From Shimia sediminis (GTDB lineage: Bacteria; Pseudomonadota; Alphaproteobacteria; Rhodobacterales; Rhodobacteraceae): 64,000 bases of DNA. Position numbers and translations under genes: made by a program. Numbering within the stretch: position 1 is the stretch's first letter; each line of letters begins with the position of its first letter. The stretch lies in NCBI RefSeq assembly GCF_003990645.1, contig NZ_RYZK01000001.1, positions 842,595 through 906,594 on the forward strand, written 5' to 3'. The notes under the pieces are model-generated. The model made no database searches. It was not told the origin of the DNA and worked only from the letters and a program-made list of their open reading frames with translations. This document shows, in pieces, positions 37,180 to 46,727 of the stretch.

Positions 37180-38343
37180 TTACGCAGCCGGCATGCGCTG
37201 TTCGACAATTTCAGCCCACCAGCTGCATCCCGCCGGAATGGCCTCGTCGTTAAAGTTGTACTCTGGGTGATGCACCATGGCCGTGTCGCCATTGCCAACA
37301 AGAATGTAGGCGCCGGGGCGTTCTTCGAGCATGAATGCAAAATCCTCTCCGCCCATGACCAAAGGCGCATCTTCGCAATGCCCGCTGACAGATTTGGCCA
37401 CTTCTGCGGCAAAGTCGGTCTGCTCATCGCTGTTGACCATCACCGGATAGCCACGGTGGTAATCCACCGCCGCCGTGCCGCCAAAGGTCGCTGCGACTCC
37501 GGTGCAAACTTCCTTGATGCGCGTCTCGGCCAGATCACGCATAGCGTGGCTCATGGTGCGCACGGTGCCTTTGAGGTGAACACGTTGCGGGATCACGTTG
37601 AAAGCGTTTGAAGACGTTTCAAACGAAGTCACGGACACAACGATCTGATCTACTGGGTCCGCGTTGCGGCTGGCGATGGTCTGCAGCGCCATCACGGCCT
37701 GCGCGGCCATTACGGTTGTATCAACTGTCTCTTGTGGCTTGGCCGCGTGACCGCCCTTGCCTTCAAACTCAATATCAAAGGTGTCGGTAGCGGCAAAAAA
37801 TGCGCCCGGACGGATGGCAAAGGACCCAACCGGCTTGCCCGGCCAATTGTGCATGCCATAAACCTCTTGAATGCCCCAGCGGTCCATCATGCCGTCATCG
37901 CACATCTCTTTGCCGCCGCCGCCGCCTTCTTCTGCGGGCTGGAAAATCACCACAACCGTTCCGTCAAAGTTGCGGGTTTCGGACAGATACTTGGCAGCGC
38001 CAAGCAGCATGGCCGTATGTCCGTCATGGCCACAGGCATGCATCGCGCCATCGGTCTTTGAGGCATAGCCCAGCCCGGTTGCCTCGTGAATGGGCAATGC
38101 GTCCATATCGGCGCGCAGACCAATCACTTTGCCCGAACCGGTCGCCTTGCCCTTGATCACCCCGACAACGCCGGTGCGGCCAATGCCGGTGACGATCTCG
38201 TCGCAGCCGAACTCGGCCAGTTTCTCGGCCACCAGCGCGCTGGTGCGATGGGTTTCAAACAGGATTTCGGGGTGGGCATGGATGTCCCGCCGCCACTCGG
38301 TAATCTCAGCCTGCAATTCGGCAAATCTGTTCTTTACTGGCAT
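37180..38343 (-). CDS. M20 family amidohydrolase (hippurate hydrolase-like), copy 1
   Basis: A 387-aa zinc-dependent amidase of the M20D group, which removes acyl groups from amino acids. Visible motifs are GLRADMDALPIHEATGLGYAS, HACGHDGHTAML with metal ligands, FQPAEEGGGG with the catalytic Glu pair, and MGGEDFAFML near the C-terminus. It is a close relative of the next gene (near-identical start VKNxxAExxxEITxWRRDxHxHPE), so the pair arose by duplication. It is the last gene of the minus-strand cluster headed by the ABC ATPase. Confidence 0.93.
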   Translation of the reverse strand: MPVKNRFAELQAEITEWRRDIHAHPEILFETHRTSALVAEKLAEFGCDEIVTGIGRTGVVGVIKGKATGSGKVIGLRADMDALPIHEATGLGYASKTDGAMHACGHDGHTAMLLGAAKYLSETRNFDGTVVVIFQPAEEGGGGGKEMCDDGMMDRWGIQEVYGMHNWPGKPVGSFAIRPGAFFAATDTFDIEFEGKGGHAAKPQETVDTTVMAAQAVMALQTIASRNADPVDQIVVSVTSFETSSNAFNVIPQRVHLKGTVRTMSHAMRDLAETRIKEVCTGVAATFGGTAAVDYHRGYPVMVNSDEQTDFAAEVAKSVSGHCEDAPLVMGGEDFAFMLEERPGAYILVGNGDTAMVHHPEYNFNDEAIPAGCSWWAEIVEQRMPAA

Positions 38344-38362
38344 TTCGTCTCGCTCCTGTTTC

Positions 38363-39535
38363 TCAGTTCAGCGCCATGCGGCGCTCGACCAATTCCGCGA
38401 ACCAGCTGCTGCCAACCGGGATCGCGTCATCGTCGAATCTGTATTCGGGGTGGTGGCACATCATCGTGTCGCCATTGCCTAGGAAGATATAGGCGCCGGG
38501 GCGCTCTTCAAGCATAAAGGCAAAATCTTCGGCGGGCAGGATCGGCGGTGTATTCACGTCAATGTTCTGATCCCCCACCACAGATGCAGCTGCGTCGATG
38601 GCATATTGCGTTTCCTGATCGTGGTTGACCGTGACCGGATAGCCGTCCTCCCAAGTCACCTCAGCCGTCGCCCCAAAGGCCGAGGCCGTGTCTTCTGCAA
38701 CCCTGCGAATACGCTCTTCCGCCAGCTTGCGGTTTTCCGTGTCCAAGGTGCGCACCGTTCCCTTGAGACGCGCGGTATGCGGGATCACGTTCGATGCGAC
38801 GCTATCGGTTTCAAAGGTGCCAACAGTGACCACAACGCGGTGCACCGGGTTGATGTTGCGCGCGACGATGGACTGCAAACTCACCACGATCTGCGAGGCG
38901 ACAAGCGTGGTGTCGATCGCCTGATGCGGCTCAGCGGCATGGCCACCTTTGCCGGTGACCTTGATCTCAAACTCGTCCGCCGACGCCAAGAGCGCACCGG
39001 GGCGAATTGCAAACTGCCCAACGGGCGTGCCTGGCATGTTGTGCAGCCCATACACTTCCTGAATGTTCCAGCGATCCATCATGCCGTCATCACACATGGC
39101 TTTGCCGCCGGCGCCGCCCTCTTCGGCGGGTTGAAAGATCAGAACGGCGGTGCCGTCAAAGTTCCGGGTTTCGGCAAGATATTGCGCTGCGCCCAGCAAC
39201 ATCGCAGTGTGGCCATCATGGCCACAGGCGTGCATTTTCCCGTCGGTTTTGGATGCGTACTCCAGCCCCGTAGCCTCATGGATTGGCAGCGCATCCATGT
39301 CCGCCCGCAGACCAATCACGCGACCTTTGGTGTCCTGCCGCCCCTTGATCACGGCCACAACGCCGGTTTGGCCGATACCGGGCGTGATTTCGTCAACGCC
39401 GAATTCTTTCAGACGGTCCTGAACAAAGGCTGCGGTCTCGTGCACATCGTACATCAGCTCGGGATGCTCGTGCAGGTAGCGCCGCCATCCGGTGATCTCT
39501 TTGTGCATTTCTGCAATACTGTTTTTAACTGGCAT
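38363..39535 (-). CDS. M20 family amidohydrolase (hippurate hydrolase-like), copy 2
   Basis: A 390-aa paralogue of the neighbouring amidohydrolase, 19 bp upstream of it. It retains ADMDALPIHEATGLEYAS, HACGHDGHTAML, FQPAEEGGAGG and LPAEDFAFML, so both copies appear active. The sequence divergence between the two suggests different acyl or amino-acid preferences. Substrates could be N-acyl amino acids or similar conjugates imported by the adjacent transporter; this is inference from context. Confidence 0.93.
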   Translation of the reverse strand: MPVKNSIAEMHKEITGWRRYLHEHPELMYDVHETAAFVQDRLKEFGVDEITPGIGQTGVVAVIKGRQDTKGRVIGLRADMDALPIHEATGLEYASKTDGKMHACGHDGHTAMLLGAAQYLAETRNFDGTAVLIFQPAEEGGAGGKAMCDDGMMDRWNIQEVYGLHNMPGTPVGQFAIRPGALLASADEFEIKVTGKGGHAAEPHQAIDTTLVASQIVVSLQSIVARNINPVHRVVVTVGTFETDSVASNVIPHTARLKGTVRTLDTENRKLAEERIRRVAEDTASAFGATAEVTWEDGYPVTVNHDQETQYAIDAAASVVGDQNIDVNTPPILPAEDFAFMLEERPGAYIFLGNGDTMMCHHPEYRFDDDAIPVGSSWFAELVERRMALN

Positions 39536-39561
39536 CGTCTTTCCCCTCTATTTTCGCAAAA

Positions 39562-40905
39562 CTAAAGATCCGGTCCAAGGTCGAGTTTCGACCCGTCGGT
39601 AAATCGGTTGAACCGAAAGCGGCCAAGGTCATGCCCGACGTCTCCACCACTGACGAGATCGGCCATGATCCGGCCAAACCCCGGGCCGATGCCAAAGCCA
39701 TGTCCACACATACCCGTACAAATCGACAGACCGGGGATCGGCGCGCGGTCCACCACAGGAACAATGTCTGGCATGGAATCGATCATTCCGGCCCATGACG
39801 CGACAATCTCAACCTCCCCAATGTCTGGCAACAGAGCCATGAATCGGCGGCGAATATCCTCGACCTTGCGCTGGTTGGGCGCGGGATCAAGCATCCGCAT
39901 GCGTTCAAACGGTGTTTCAGCCCCTGCCCCCCAATGGCGCGCGGTGGTCCAGCCATCGGGATACCCCGCAGGTGCCTTGGGGAGATAGGTGCGCCCTGCA
40001 AAGTCGCGACGCAGCTGAGGCAGATAATGAAACAGGTGCCGAAACGCGTCCCACCCGATAAACATCTCATGGAATCCGGCAGCGGCAAGCGTGTAGCCGC
40101 CATCCGACCGGCGCCGGAACGCCAGTTTCAAATCAACGCCGCCTCCTGAATGAAGCTCAGGTAGAGAGTTCGTCGCTGCAACGGTTGCCTTGACCGAAAG
40201 CTGCGGAATCTTCACGCCCTCGTTGCGCAGAAAGAGCGACGACCAGGCACCGCCGGCGACAACCACTTCGGGGGCCTTGATGGGTCCCTTTTCGGTCACG
40301 ACACCGCTCACCCGGCCCCCTACCCGCTCTAAAACACGTGCGGCGCAGTTTTCGACAATCACGGCCCCATGCCGCACAGCGGCGCGCGCCATCGCCGGGA
40401 CGGCCAGCCAAGGTTCGGCTTTCATATCCGAGGGCGTATGAAGCGCGCCGAAATACCGGTGTTTCATCCCCGGGATCATCTGGTCCAGTTCCGCCACGGA
40501 CAGAACCCGACTGTCCACGCCGGTTGGCGCTGCGTCACGAACCCAGGTCTCGTAGCGCTCCATCTCGGCCGCGCTTTCGGCAAAGTAGGTCAGGCCACAG
40601 GACGTCAGCCCGATATCTTCTCCCAGATCTGCGTCGATATCCTTCCACAACCTATTGGCCTCGATCATGATTGGCAGCTCGGCCAGGTCGCGTCCCTGTT
40701 GCCGGATCCAGCCCCAGTTGCGCGATGACTGCTCTCCTGCAACCCGACCCTTTTCCACAAGAACCGGTCGCAGACCCTTTTTCGCGAGGAAATAGGCGGT
40801 TGAAACGCCAATCACACCGCCGCCAATGATGACGACATCAGCCTCAGATGGCAGCGGTCCTGCGTGTTCGACAGGATTGGCCATCGTGATCGGAAACCCT
40901 GGCAT
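39562..40905 (-). CDS. FAD-dependent amine/amino-acid oxidoreductase (DAO family)
   Basis: A 447-aa flavoenzyme of the D-amino-acid-oxidase family. The FAD-binding motif VVIIGGGVIGVSTAYFLAKKG lies near residues 24-44, followed by GEQSSRNWGWIRQQGRD, and the C-terminal FAD segment is GMCGHGFGIGPGFG. Such enzymes oxidise secondary amines, opines or amino acids. The given ATG is 6 bp after the deacetylase stop with GAAAGG upstream; a second ATG 21 bp later is an alternative. The context suggests it acts on products of the adjacent hydrolases. Confidence 0.9.
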   Translation of the reverse strand: MPGFPITMANPVEHAGPLPSEADVVIIGGGVIGVSTAYFLAKKGLRPVLVEKGRVAGEQSSRNWGWIRQQGRDLAELPIMIEANRLWKDIDADLGEDIGLTSCGLTYFAESAAEMERYETWVRDAAPTGVDSRVLSVAELDQMIPGMKHRYFGALHTPSDMKAEPWLAVPAMARAAVRHGAVIVENCAARVLERVGGRVSGVVTEKGPIKAPEVVVAGGAWSSLFLRNEGVKIPQLSVKATVAATNSLPELHSGGGVDLKLAFRRRSDGGYTLAAAGFHEMFIGWDAFRHLFHYLPQLRRDFAGRTYLPKAPAGYPDGWTTARHWGAGAETPFERMRMLDPAPNQRKVEDIRRRFMALLPDIGEVEIVASWAGMIDSMPDIVPVVDRAPIPGLSICTGMCGHGFGIGPGFGRIMADLVSGGDVGHDLGRFRFNRFTDGSKLDLGPDL

Positions 40906-40910
40906 CTGAC

Positions 40911-42074
40911 TTAGCCTTTCAACATGTCCAGTAATCGCCGCATGAAGTCCTGCCCCGCTTCGAACTGGGCAACGGTCAGATACTCATTTGGCTGGTGCGC
41001 TTGTGCGATGTCGCCGGGTCCGCAAATGACTGCGGAATAGCCTGCGTTCTGGAAATGCCCGGCCTCGGTTCCATAGGATACAACACGTGAAGCATTGTCG
41101 CCCGTCAGACGGCGCACGATCTGTTCTGCTTCACCGTCCTGTTCCGGTGTCAGAGCGGGCACGCCAAAGAACTCTTCCAGGGTGATATGCGCCGTGGGCT
41201 GTACGGTTTGCATCTCGGCCTCAACCTCGGCCACACGGGCCTTGAACCGGGATTTCCAAACGTCCGAGCTGTCGCCGGGCACAAAGCGGAAGTCGAGGCC
41301 AAACCGGCAATCCAGCGCCGTGATGTTATGTGCCGTTCCCCCGGTGATCTGTCCGACATGCACGGTGGTCCAAGGCGGATCAAAAACCGCGTCAATCTCG
41401 CGGGGGTCTGCATCGCTGTTGGCCGCGTTCATCTCGTTAGCCCATTCAATTAGCTTGGCACCATACATTATCGCATTCACGCCAGTGTGCATGATCGACG
41501 AATGCACTTCGAAGCCGCGCATATGCACGTGAAACCCGGTGCCGCCTTTGTGACCGGTCACGGCCTGCATCATCGAAGGCTCTCCGACGATGACAGCGCT
41601 GGCCTTTGGCACCACAGGGGCCATGGCCTCGATCAGCGGGGGGGCGCCGGTACAGCCGATTTCCTCGTCGTAGCTAAGCGCGATTTGCAACGGGCGTTTC
41701 AAGCCGGTGTAGTGCCCCTCGACCAAGGCCCAGATCGCCAATGCGTCAAAGCCTTTCATGTCACAGGTGCCACGGCCGTACAGCTTGCCCTCTTTCTCGA
41801 CCACCTCGAACGGATCTGTGCCCCACGGCTGCCCCTCAACGGGCACGACATCCGTATGGCCGGACATCACAACACCGCCTTCGATCTCGGGGCCCACATG
41901 TGCAAAGATGGCGGCCTTTTCATTGTCTTCGTTGTAATGGCGATGTGCCTTGATTCCATGGCTGGTCAGATAGTCATCAACCCAGTCGATCAGTGGCAGG
42001 TTGCTATCATGGCTCATCGTGGGAAATGAAACCAACTTGTCGAGAATTTCACGGGGCGACAGCTTGGTGGTCAC
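40911..42074 (-). CDS. acetylornithine deacetylase-like M20 enzyme
   Basis: A 387-aa M20A metallohydrolase resembling ArgE. Motifs are MSGHTDVVPVEGQPWGTDPF, GRGTCDMKGFDALAIWAL, YDEEIGCTGAPPLIE (catalytic Glu) and YGTEAGHFQNAGY. Classic arginine biosynthesis is not supported by the neighbours, so it may deacylate other N-acyl amino acids. Its start overlaps the SDR stop by ATGA (42071-42074). It precedes the FAD oxidase by 5 bp. Confidence 0.9.
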   Translation of the reverse strand: MTTKLSPREILDKLVSFPTMSHDSNLPLIDWVDDYLTSHGIKAHRHYNEDNEKAAIFAHVGPEIEGGVVMSGHTDVVPVEGQPWGTDPFEVVEKEGKLYGRGTCDMKGFDALAIWALVEGHYTGLKRPLQIALSYDEEIGCTGAPPLIEAMAPVVPKASAVIVGEPSMMQAVTGHKGGTGFHVHMRGFEVHSSIMHTGVNAIMYGAKLIEWANEMNAANSDADPREIDAVFDPPWTTVHVGQITGGTAHNITALDCRFGLDFRFVPGDSSDVWKSRFKARVAEVEAEMQTVQPTAHITLEEFFGVPALTPEQDGEAEQIVRRLTGDNASRVVSYGTEAGHFQNAGYSAVICGPGDIAQAHQPNEYLTVAQFEAGQDFMRRLLDMLKG

Positions 42075-42766
42075 AGTCGGTATCCTCCTGAAACGGTGAG
42101 AACCTCACCGGTGATAAATGACGCGTCTTCAGACGCAAGAAAACGCACGGCGCGCGCGATGTCCTGCGGCCTGCCGATCCGTCCCAAAGCGGTTAAGTCG
42201 ACAAATTTCTGGGTCAGGTCGTCTGACCGTGGGGATTCATCGATGTTGATGGCACCGGGAGCCACGGCATTGACGCGGATGGCCCGCGGGCCGAGTTCTT
42301 TTGCCGTGGCCTGCGTCCATAGGTTCAGCGCGGCCTTGCTTGCCCCGTAGAACGCCGCCCCCATAGGGGGCAGGACAGCGTTCACCGAGGAAATGCTGAC
42401 AATTGCCGCACCGGCTGTCAAATGCGGCAGGGCTGCGGCCAGCAGAGCTTGTGGGGCCAACAGGTTGACGTCCACAATTGCGTGCAATGCGTCCGGATCA
42501 AAGGCCTCCACCGGTGAGGGCGCGACCAATCCAGCATTGTTCACGATAACGTCCAACCTGCCAAACCGCGCCAGTACTTCAGCGACAAGGCTGTCTGCAG
42601 CGGCCGGATTGCGCAGGTCGGCCTGGACGTAACTCAGGTTTTCCTGGTCGCCGGGCGGTTCAGTAGAGAGATAAGTTGCCAGCACCTTGTGATCCTGTGC
42701 CAGTTCCTCGGCAATTGCCTTGCCGATTCCCCGTGCACCTCCGGTCACAAGAGCCACTTTCATCAT
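42071..42766 (-). CDS. short-chain dehydrogenase/reductase
   Basis: A 231-aa NAD(P)-dependent oxidoreductase. The dinucleotide motif is ALVTGGARGIGKAIA; further features are NNAGL, the active-site Ser in IVSISSVNAV, and Tyr/Lys in YGASKAALN. The end SGGYRL is typical. Two consecutive ATGs begin it; the first is given. It lies 30 bp downstream of the double ABC ATPase and overlaps the deacetylase gene. Its substrate is not evident; the context suggests a keto or hydroxy product of the peptide/amide cluster. Confidence 0.9.
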   Translation of the reverse strand: MMKVALVTGGARGIGKAIAEELAQDHKVLATYLSTEPPGDQENLSYVQADLRNPAAADSLVAEVLARFGRLDVIVNNAGLVAPSPVEAFDPDALHAIVDVNLLAPQALLAAALPHLTAGAAIVSISSVNAVLPPMGAAFYGASKAALNLWTQATAKELGPRAIRVNAVAPGAINIDESPRSDDLTQKFVDLTALGRIGRPQDIARAVRFLASEDASFITGEVLTVSGGYRL

Positions 42767-42796
42767 CGTCGAGCCGTGAGAACTTGCATGGTTGAC

Positions 42797-44617
42797 TCAA
42801 TACCCGCTGTCCGTGGTCAAGATCAGGTGGCCTGGCGAAACTTCACGGTACTCGCTAGGCGGCGCCTCGTATCCGACGGGATGGATTGGCGAAGGGATCG
42901 GTTTGAAGTTGAGATCTTTTTCCGATTTCCGCTGGCGCGGGTCCGCAATGGGAACCGCCTTCATCAAGGCCTGTGTATAGGCATGCTGCGGGTTCTCGAA
43001 TACTTCACGGCGCGGCCCGATTTCGACAATACGCCCCAGGTACATCACGCCGACATAGTGGCTGACCCTTTCTACCACGGCCATGTCGTGACTGATGAAC
43101 AGGTAGCTCAGTTCCAGTTCGGCCTGCAGCTCCATCATCAGGTTCAGGACCTGCGCCTGAACCGAGACGTCCAGCGCCGAGACAGCCTCATCCGCAACGA
43201 TCAATTTGGGATTAAGCGCCAAGGCGCGGGCAATGGCGATACGCTGCCGTTGGCCGCCGGACAGCTCATGCGCGTAGCGTTTCATGAAACTGCGTGGCAG
43301 TTCCACACGGTCAAACAGCATTGCCACGCGGTCCTGAAGTTCGCTGCCGGAATGAGTCCCAAAGTTGCGCATCGGCTCTGCGACCTGTTCCATCAACTGC
43401 ATTTGCGGGTTGAGCGAGGCAAATGGGTCCTGAAAGATCATCTGCATGTCCTGGCGGATCTTGTGCAGCTCTTTTTGGTTCAACGACAGGACGTCGCAAT
43501 CGTCGAACTCAACCTTGCCCGACAAAGGCTCCACAAGCCGCAGGATCGAGCGGCCCGCAGTGGACTTGCCACAGCCGGACTCTCCCACCAGGGACAGGGT
43601 TTGACCCTTATTGACCTTGAACGACACATCCTCAACGGCATGCACATTGGCCACGGTACGCCGCAGCAAACCGCCCTGAACGGGAAAGCGGGTGGTGAGG
43701 TTGCTGACCGTAAGGATGGGTTCGTCCGTGCCTGGAATATCCTCGATCACCTGATCGTCATGACCGAAGAGCTTCATGGGGCGCGGCAAATCCGTACCCT
43801 TCATTTCACCCAATTTCGGAACGGCAGCCAACAGCGCCTTGGTGTAATTGTGCTGTGGGTTCTCGAAAATCTCTTCGACGGTCCCCTCTTCGACCTTGTT
43901 GCCGCGGAACATGACAACCACGCGGTCGGCCATTTGCGCCACCACGGCCATGTCGTGCGTGATGAACATCACCGCAGTACCCGTTTCACGTTTGAGGCGG
44001 TCCATCAACGCGAGGATTTCGGCCTGAATGGTCACATCAAGGGCGGTGGTCGGTTCGTCGGCAATCAGCAGACGCGGTTCACAGGCCATCGCCATCGCAA
44101 TCACAACCCGCTGCCGCATGCCGCCGGACAGCTCGTGCGGATATTGTTTCAGGCGCCGTTCCGGCTCTGGAATGCGGACTTGGCGCATCAGCTCCAGCGC
44201 ACGCGCCTGGGCCTCTTGCTTGTTCATGCCCTTGTGCAGCCGCAACCCTTCGGTCAACTGGCGCCCGACGGTAAATACCGGATTCAGGGCCGTCATTGGC
44301 TCCTGAAAGATCATCCCGATCTCGTTTCCGCGAATCGTCCGCATCAAATTCTGATCGGTAACTGCGAGATCAATGTCCTCGGCTTCCTTGCGGTCAAAGA
44401 TCAATTGACCACCTGCGATTTTGCCACCGCCGAACTCAACCAGGCGCATCAAAGACAGGCTCGAAACGGACTTTCCCGAGCCGGATTCCCCAACGATACA
44501 AACGGTTTCGCCTGGATTGACCTTGAACGAAACATCCTCGACTCCGACGACGGTTCCAGACTTGGTCTCGAACTCGACTCGCAGGTTTTCGATGGAGGCA
44601 ATTGCATTATCCAACAT
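42797..44617 (-). CDS. peptide ABC transporter, fused double ATPase (DppD-DppF type)
   Basis: A 606-aa protein with two complete ABC domains, equivalent to DppD and DppF in one chain. Domain 1 has GESGSGKSVSSL, LSGGMRQRVVIA and LIADEPTTALDVT. Domain 2 has GESGCGKSTAGRS, LSGGQRQRIAIA and IVADEAVSALDVS, where the usual Pro of the Walker B segment is Ala. Both carry the oligopeptide-type C-terminal extension (NPQHxYTxAL). It should power the permeases encoded divergently at 46.7-48.7 kb. It heads the minus-strand catabolic run. Confidence 0.95.
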   Translation of the reverse strand: MLDNAIASIENLRVEFETKSGTVVGVEDVSFKVNPGETVCIVGESGSGKSVSSLSLMRLVEFGGGKIAGGQLIFDRKEAEDIDLAVTDQNLMRTIRGNEIGMIFQEPMTALNPVFTVGRQLTEGLRLHKGMNKQEAQARALELMRQVRIPEPERRLKQYPHELSGGMRQRVVIAMAMACEPRLLIADEPTTALDVTIQAEILALMDRLKRETGTAVMFITHDMAVVAQMADRVVVMFRGNKVEEGTVEEIFENPQHNYTKALLAAVPKLGEMKGTDLPRPMKLFGHDDQVIEDIPGTDEPILTVSNLTTRFPVQGGLLRRTVANVHAVEDVSFKVNKGQTLSLVGESGCGKSTAGRSILRLVEPLSGKVEFDDCDVLSLNQKELHKIRQDMQMIFQDPFASLNPQMQLMEQVAEPMRNFGTHSGSELQDRVAMLFDRVELPRSFMKRYAHELSGGQRQRIAIARALALNPKLIVADEAVSALDVSVQAQVLNLMMELQAELELSYLFISHDMAVVERVSHYVGVMYLGRIVEIGPRREVFENPQHAYTQALMKAVPIADPRQRKSEKDLNFKPIPSPIHPVGYEAPPSEYREVSPGHLILTTDSGY

Positions 44618-44915
44618 CGCCCAACTTCCCCGTTTTCTATTGGTGAAACTTTTGTTGGACGCTAGCGGCAGTGCGCCCTGACTGTCAAACAGGTGGGTTC
44701 ATTTCACGAGGGTTGCGTAGGGGAAAGCGGATTCAAAGGGTTGCAATTTGTCGCCCCTTGGTCTGAGATGCCCTCAGTCGCGAGGGGATGTTATTTGGGA
44801 AGCGCTGCTTTTAGGGCGCTCACCCGATTTGTCTTCTCGCATGACACATCAAACCCCGAGCGACAGACAATGTCGCCGGATACAAGGCACGAAAGTGCTC
44901 AACAAGGAGTGAACT
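44618..44915. other. divergent promoter region of the peptide transporter cluster
   Basis: 298 bp between the start of the double ATPase (minus) and the binding protein (plus). Both promoters must lie here. I see no convincing -35/-10 pair on either side. A perfect palindrome at 44860-44876 and the ribosome site AAGGAG at about 44905 are the clearest features. Confidence 0.6.
44860..44876. promoter_or_regulatory. palindrome in the leader of the binding-protein gene
   Basis: GCGACA and TGTCGC arms around GACAA, 39 bp upstream of the binding-protein ATG. Either a regulator site or a small hairpin in the mRNA leader. Confidence 0.45.
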
Positions 44916-46616
44916 ATGAAGATTCAGTCACTGTTGCTGGGGGCCGTAGCGGCCACGGCACTGGCCCCTGCCGCGTTTGCAGAACGCGGATCGGATGGCC
45001 ATGTAAACATCATCTACTGGCAAGCGCCGTCGATTCTGAACCCGTTCCTGTCGGGCGGTACCAAGGATATCGAATCGGCCTCGCTGGTGATTGAACCGCT
45101 TGGGCGCTACGACCCGAACGGCGCGCTGGTCCCCTTTCTGGCCGAAGAAATCCCGACCGTTGCCAATGGCGGCGTATCCGAGGATCTGACTTCGATCACG
45201 TGGAAACTGAAATCTGGCCTCAAGTGGTCGGACGGCTCTGCCGTAACCTCGGCAGACGTCAAATTCACCGCTGAATACTGCATGCACCCAGAAGGTGGTT
45301 GCGCTCAGCTGGCAAAGTTTGATGGGGTTGAGAGCGTCGAAGTTGTCGACGATCTGACCGTCAAAGTAATGTTCAACGAGCCCAAGCCAAACCCCTATGG
45401 CCCGTTCATGGGTGGTCAGTCGCCGATCATTCAGGCCGCTCAGTTTGCGGACTGCCTGGGTGCCAAAGCCCCTGAGTGCACCGACGCGAACTTTGCACCC
45501 ATCGGCACCGGCCCGTTTGTTGTGGACGAGTTCAAGCCGAACGACGTGATCTCGATGTCGGCGAACCCGAACTACCGTGACCCGGCCAAGCCCGCCTTTG
45601 CCACGCTGACCTTCAAAGGTGGCGGTGACGCAACCGCAGCTGGTCGTGCGGTTCTGGAAACCGGCGAGTTTGACTATGCCTGGAACCTCCAGCTGGCGCC
45701 CGACGTTCTGGCCAAGATGGCCGAGGGCGGCAAAGGCACCCCGATCGCGGCCTTTGGTTCGCTGGTTGAGCGTCTGGAAATGAACATGACGGATCCGTCG
45801 CCGGACCTCGACGCGGACACCCGCTCGACCGTCAAGGCACCGCACCCGTTCCTCAGCGACATCAACGTCCGCAAAGCGCTGTCGATGGCTATCGACCGCA
45901 ACCTGCTGGTTGAAGTTGGCTACGGTCAGGCCGGTCGTCCGACCTGTAACCTGGTTCCCGGACCTGCCGTGTATGCGTCTGACAACACCGATTGTCTGAC
46001 CCAGGACATCGCCGGTGCCAACAAGATGCTGGATGATGCTGGCTGGGCCATGGGTTCGGACGGCGTGCGCGCCAAAGATGGCGTCCGTCTGTCGATCCTG
46101 TACCAAACTTCGACCAACGCCGTGCGTCAGGACTTTCAGGCGCTGATCAAGCAGTGGTGGTCGGAGATCGGTGTTGAAACCGAACTGCGTAACCTGAACG
46201 CCTCGGTCTTCTTCGGTGGCGACCCGGGTTCGCCCGACACCTACCAGAAGTTCTATGCGGACGTGGAAATGTACGCCAACAACTTCGACGGCACCGATCC
46301 TCAGGCGTATCTGTCGATGTATCGCTGCGGCAACGAGCCGAAGCCAGAATCGCAGTGGCAGGGTGAGAACATCAACCGCTTCTGTGACCCTGCGTACGAC
46401 AAGCTGATTGACGAGCTGGGCCGCACTTCGGATCTGGAAACACGCTACAAGCTTGCCAAGCAAATGAACGAGATGCTCACCAAAGAGAGCTACACGATCA
46501 TCCCGCTTGTCGACCGTGGCCGTGTCTCTGCACACTCCAACACCCTGGGTGGTGTGGTTCTGAATACTTGGGACTCGGAACTGTGGAACGCCTCTGACTG
46601 GCATCGCGTCAAATAA
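44916..46616 (+). CDS. peptide-type ABC transporter substrate-binding protein
   Basis: A 566-aa periplasmic binding protein of the SBP family 5 (Dpp/Opp). The signal peptide is MKIQSLLLGAVAATALAPAAFA with cleavage before ERG. The mature N-terminus has NIIYWQAPSILNPFLSGGTKD and LAEEIPTV, with WKLKSGLKWSDGSAVTSADVKFT, the family signature. AAGGAG lies 6 bp upstream of the ATG. Ligand specificity is not evident, but the neighbouring amidohydrolases suggest peptides or N-acyl amino acids. Confidence 0.94.
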   Translation: MKIQSLLLGAVAATALAPAAFAERGSDGHVNIIYWQAPSILNPFLSGGTKDIESASLVIEPLGRYDPNGALVPFLAEEIPTVANGGVSEDLTSITWKLKSGLKWSDGSAVTSADVKFTAEYCMHPEGGCAQLAKFDGVESVEVVDDLTVKVMFNEPKPNPYGPFMGGQSPIIQAAQFADCLGAKAPECTDANFAPIGTGPFVVDEFKPNDVISMSANPNYRDPAKPAFATLTFKGGGDATAAGRAVLETGEFDYAWNLQLAPDVLAKMAEGGKGTPIAAFGSLVERLEMNMTDPSPDLDADTRSTVKAPHPFLSDINVRKALSMAIDRNLLVEVGYGQAGRPTCNLVPGPAVYASDNTDCLTQDIAGANKMLDDAGWAMGSDGVRAKDGVRLSILYQTSTNAVRQDFQALIKQWWSEIGVETELRNLNASVFFGGDPGSPDTYQKFYADVEMYANNFDGTDPQAYLSMYRCGNEPKPESQWQGENINRFCDPAYDKLIDELGRTSDLETRYKLAKQMNEMLTKESYTIIPLVDRGRVSAHSNTLGGVVLNTWDSELWNASDWHRVK

Positions 46617-46633
46617 GCTGACGTCAAGAAACG

Positions 46634-46658
46634 CGCCCCCGTGCCTTGCATGGGGGCG
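46634..46658 (+). ncRNA. strong hairpin between binding protein and permease genes
   Basis: Stem CGCCCCCGTGC with GCATGGGGGCG (11 bp, one G-T pair), loop CTT, 17 bp after the binding-protein stop. The T-run is weak, so partial termination or 3'-end protection of the binding-protein mRNA is more likely than full termination. This is a structural element, not an identified RNA gene. Confidence 0.6.
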
Positions 46659-46727
46659 TCTTTCCATATACGAGGCCGCAGCCTCACGCCTCTTCACAAA
46701 AAAGACTGATCAATAAGGGCGCCGCAT

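Noticed and set aside
40911-42074. Calling this gene argE of arginine biosynthesis
   Set aside because: Neighbours are a peptide transporter, amidases and an amine oxidase rather than arginine genes, so only the family level is supported.
44928-46697. A 589-codon minus-strand open frame opposite the binding protein
   Set aside because: The plus-strand frame has a signal peptide, a ribosome site and the family signature; the minus frame has none of these.
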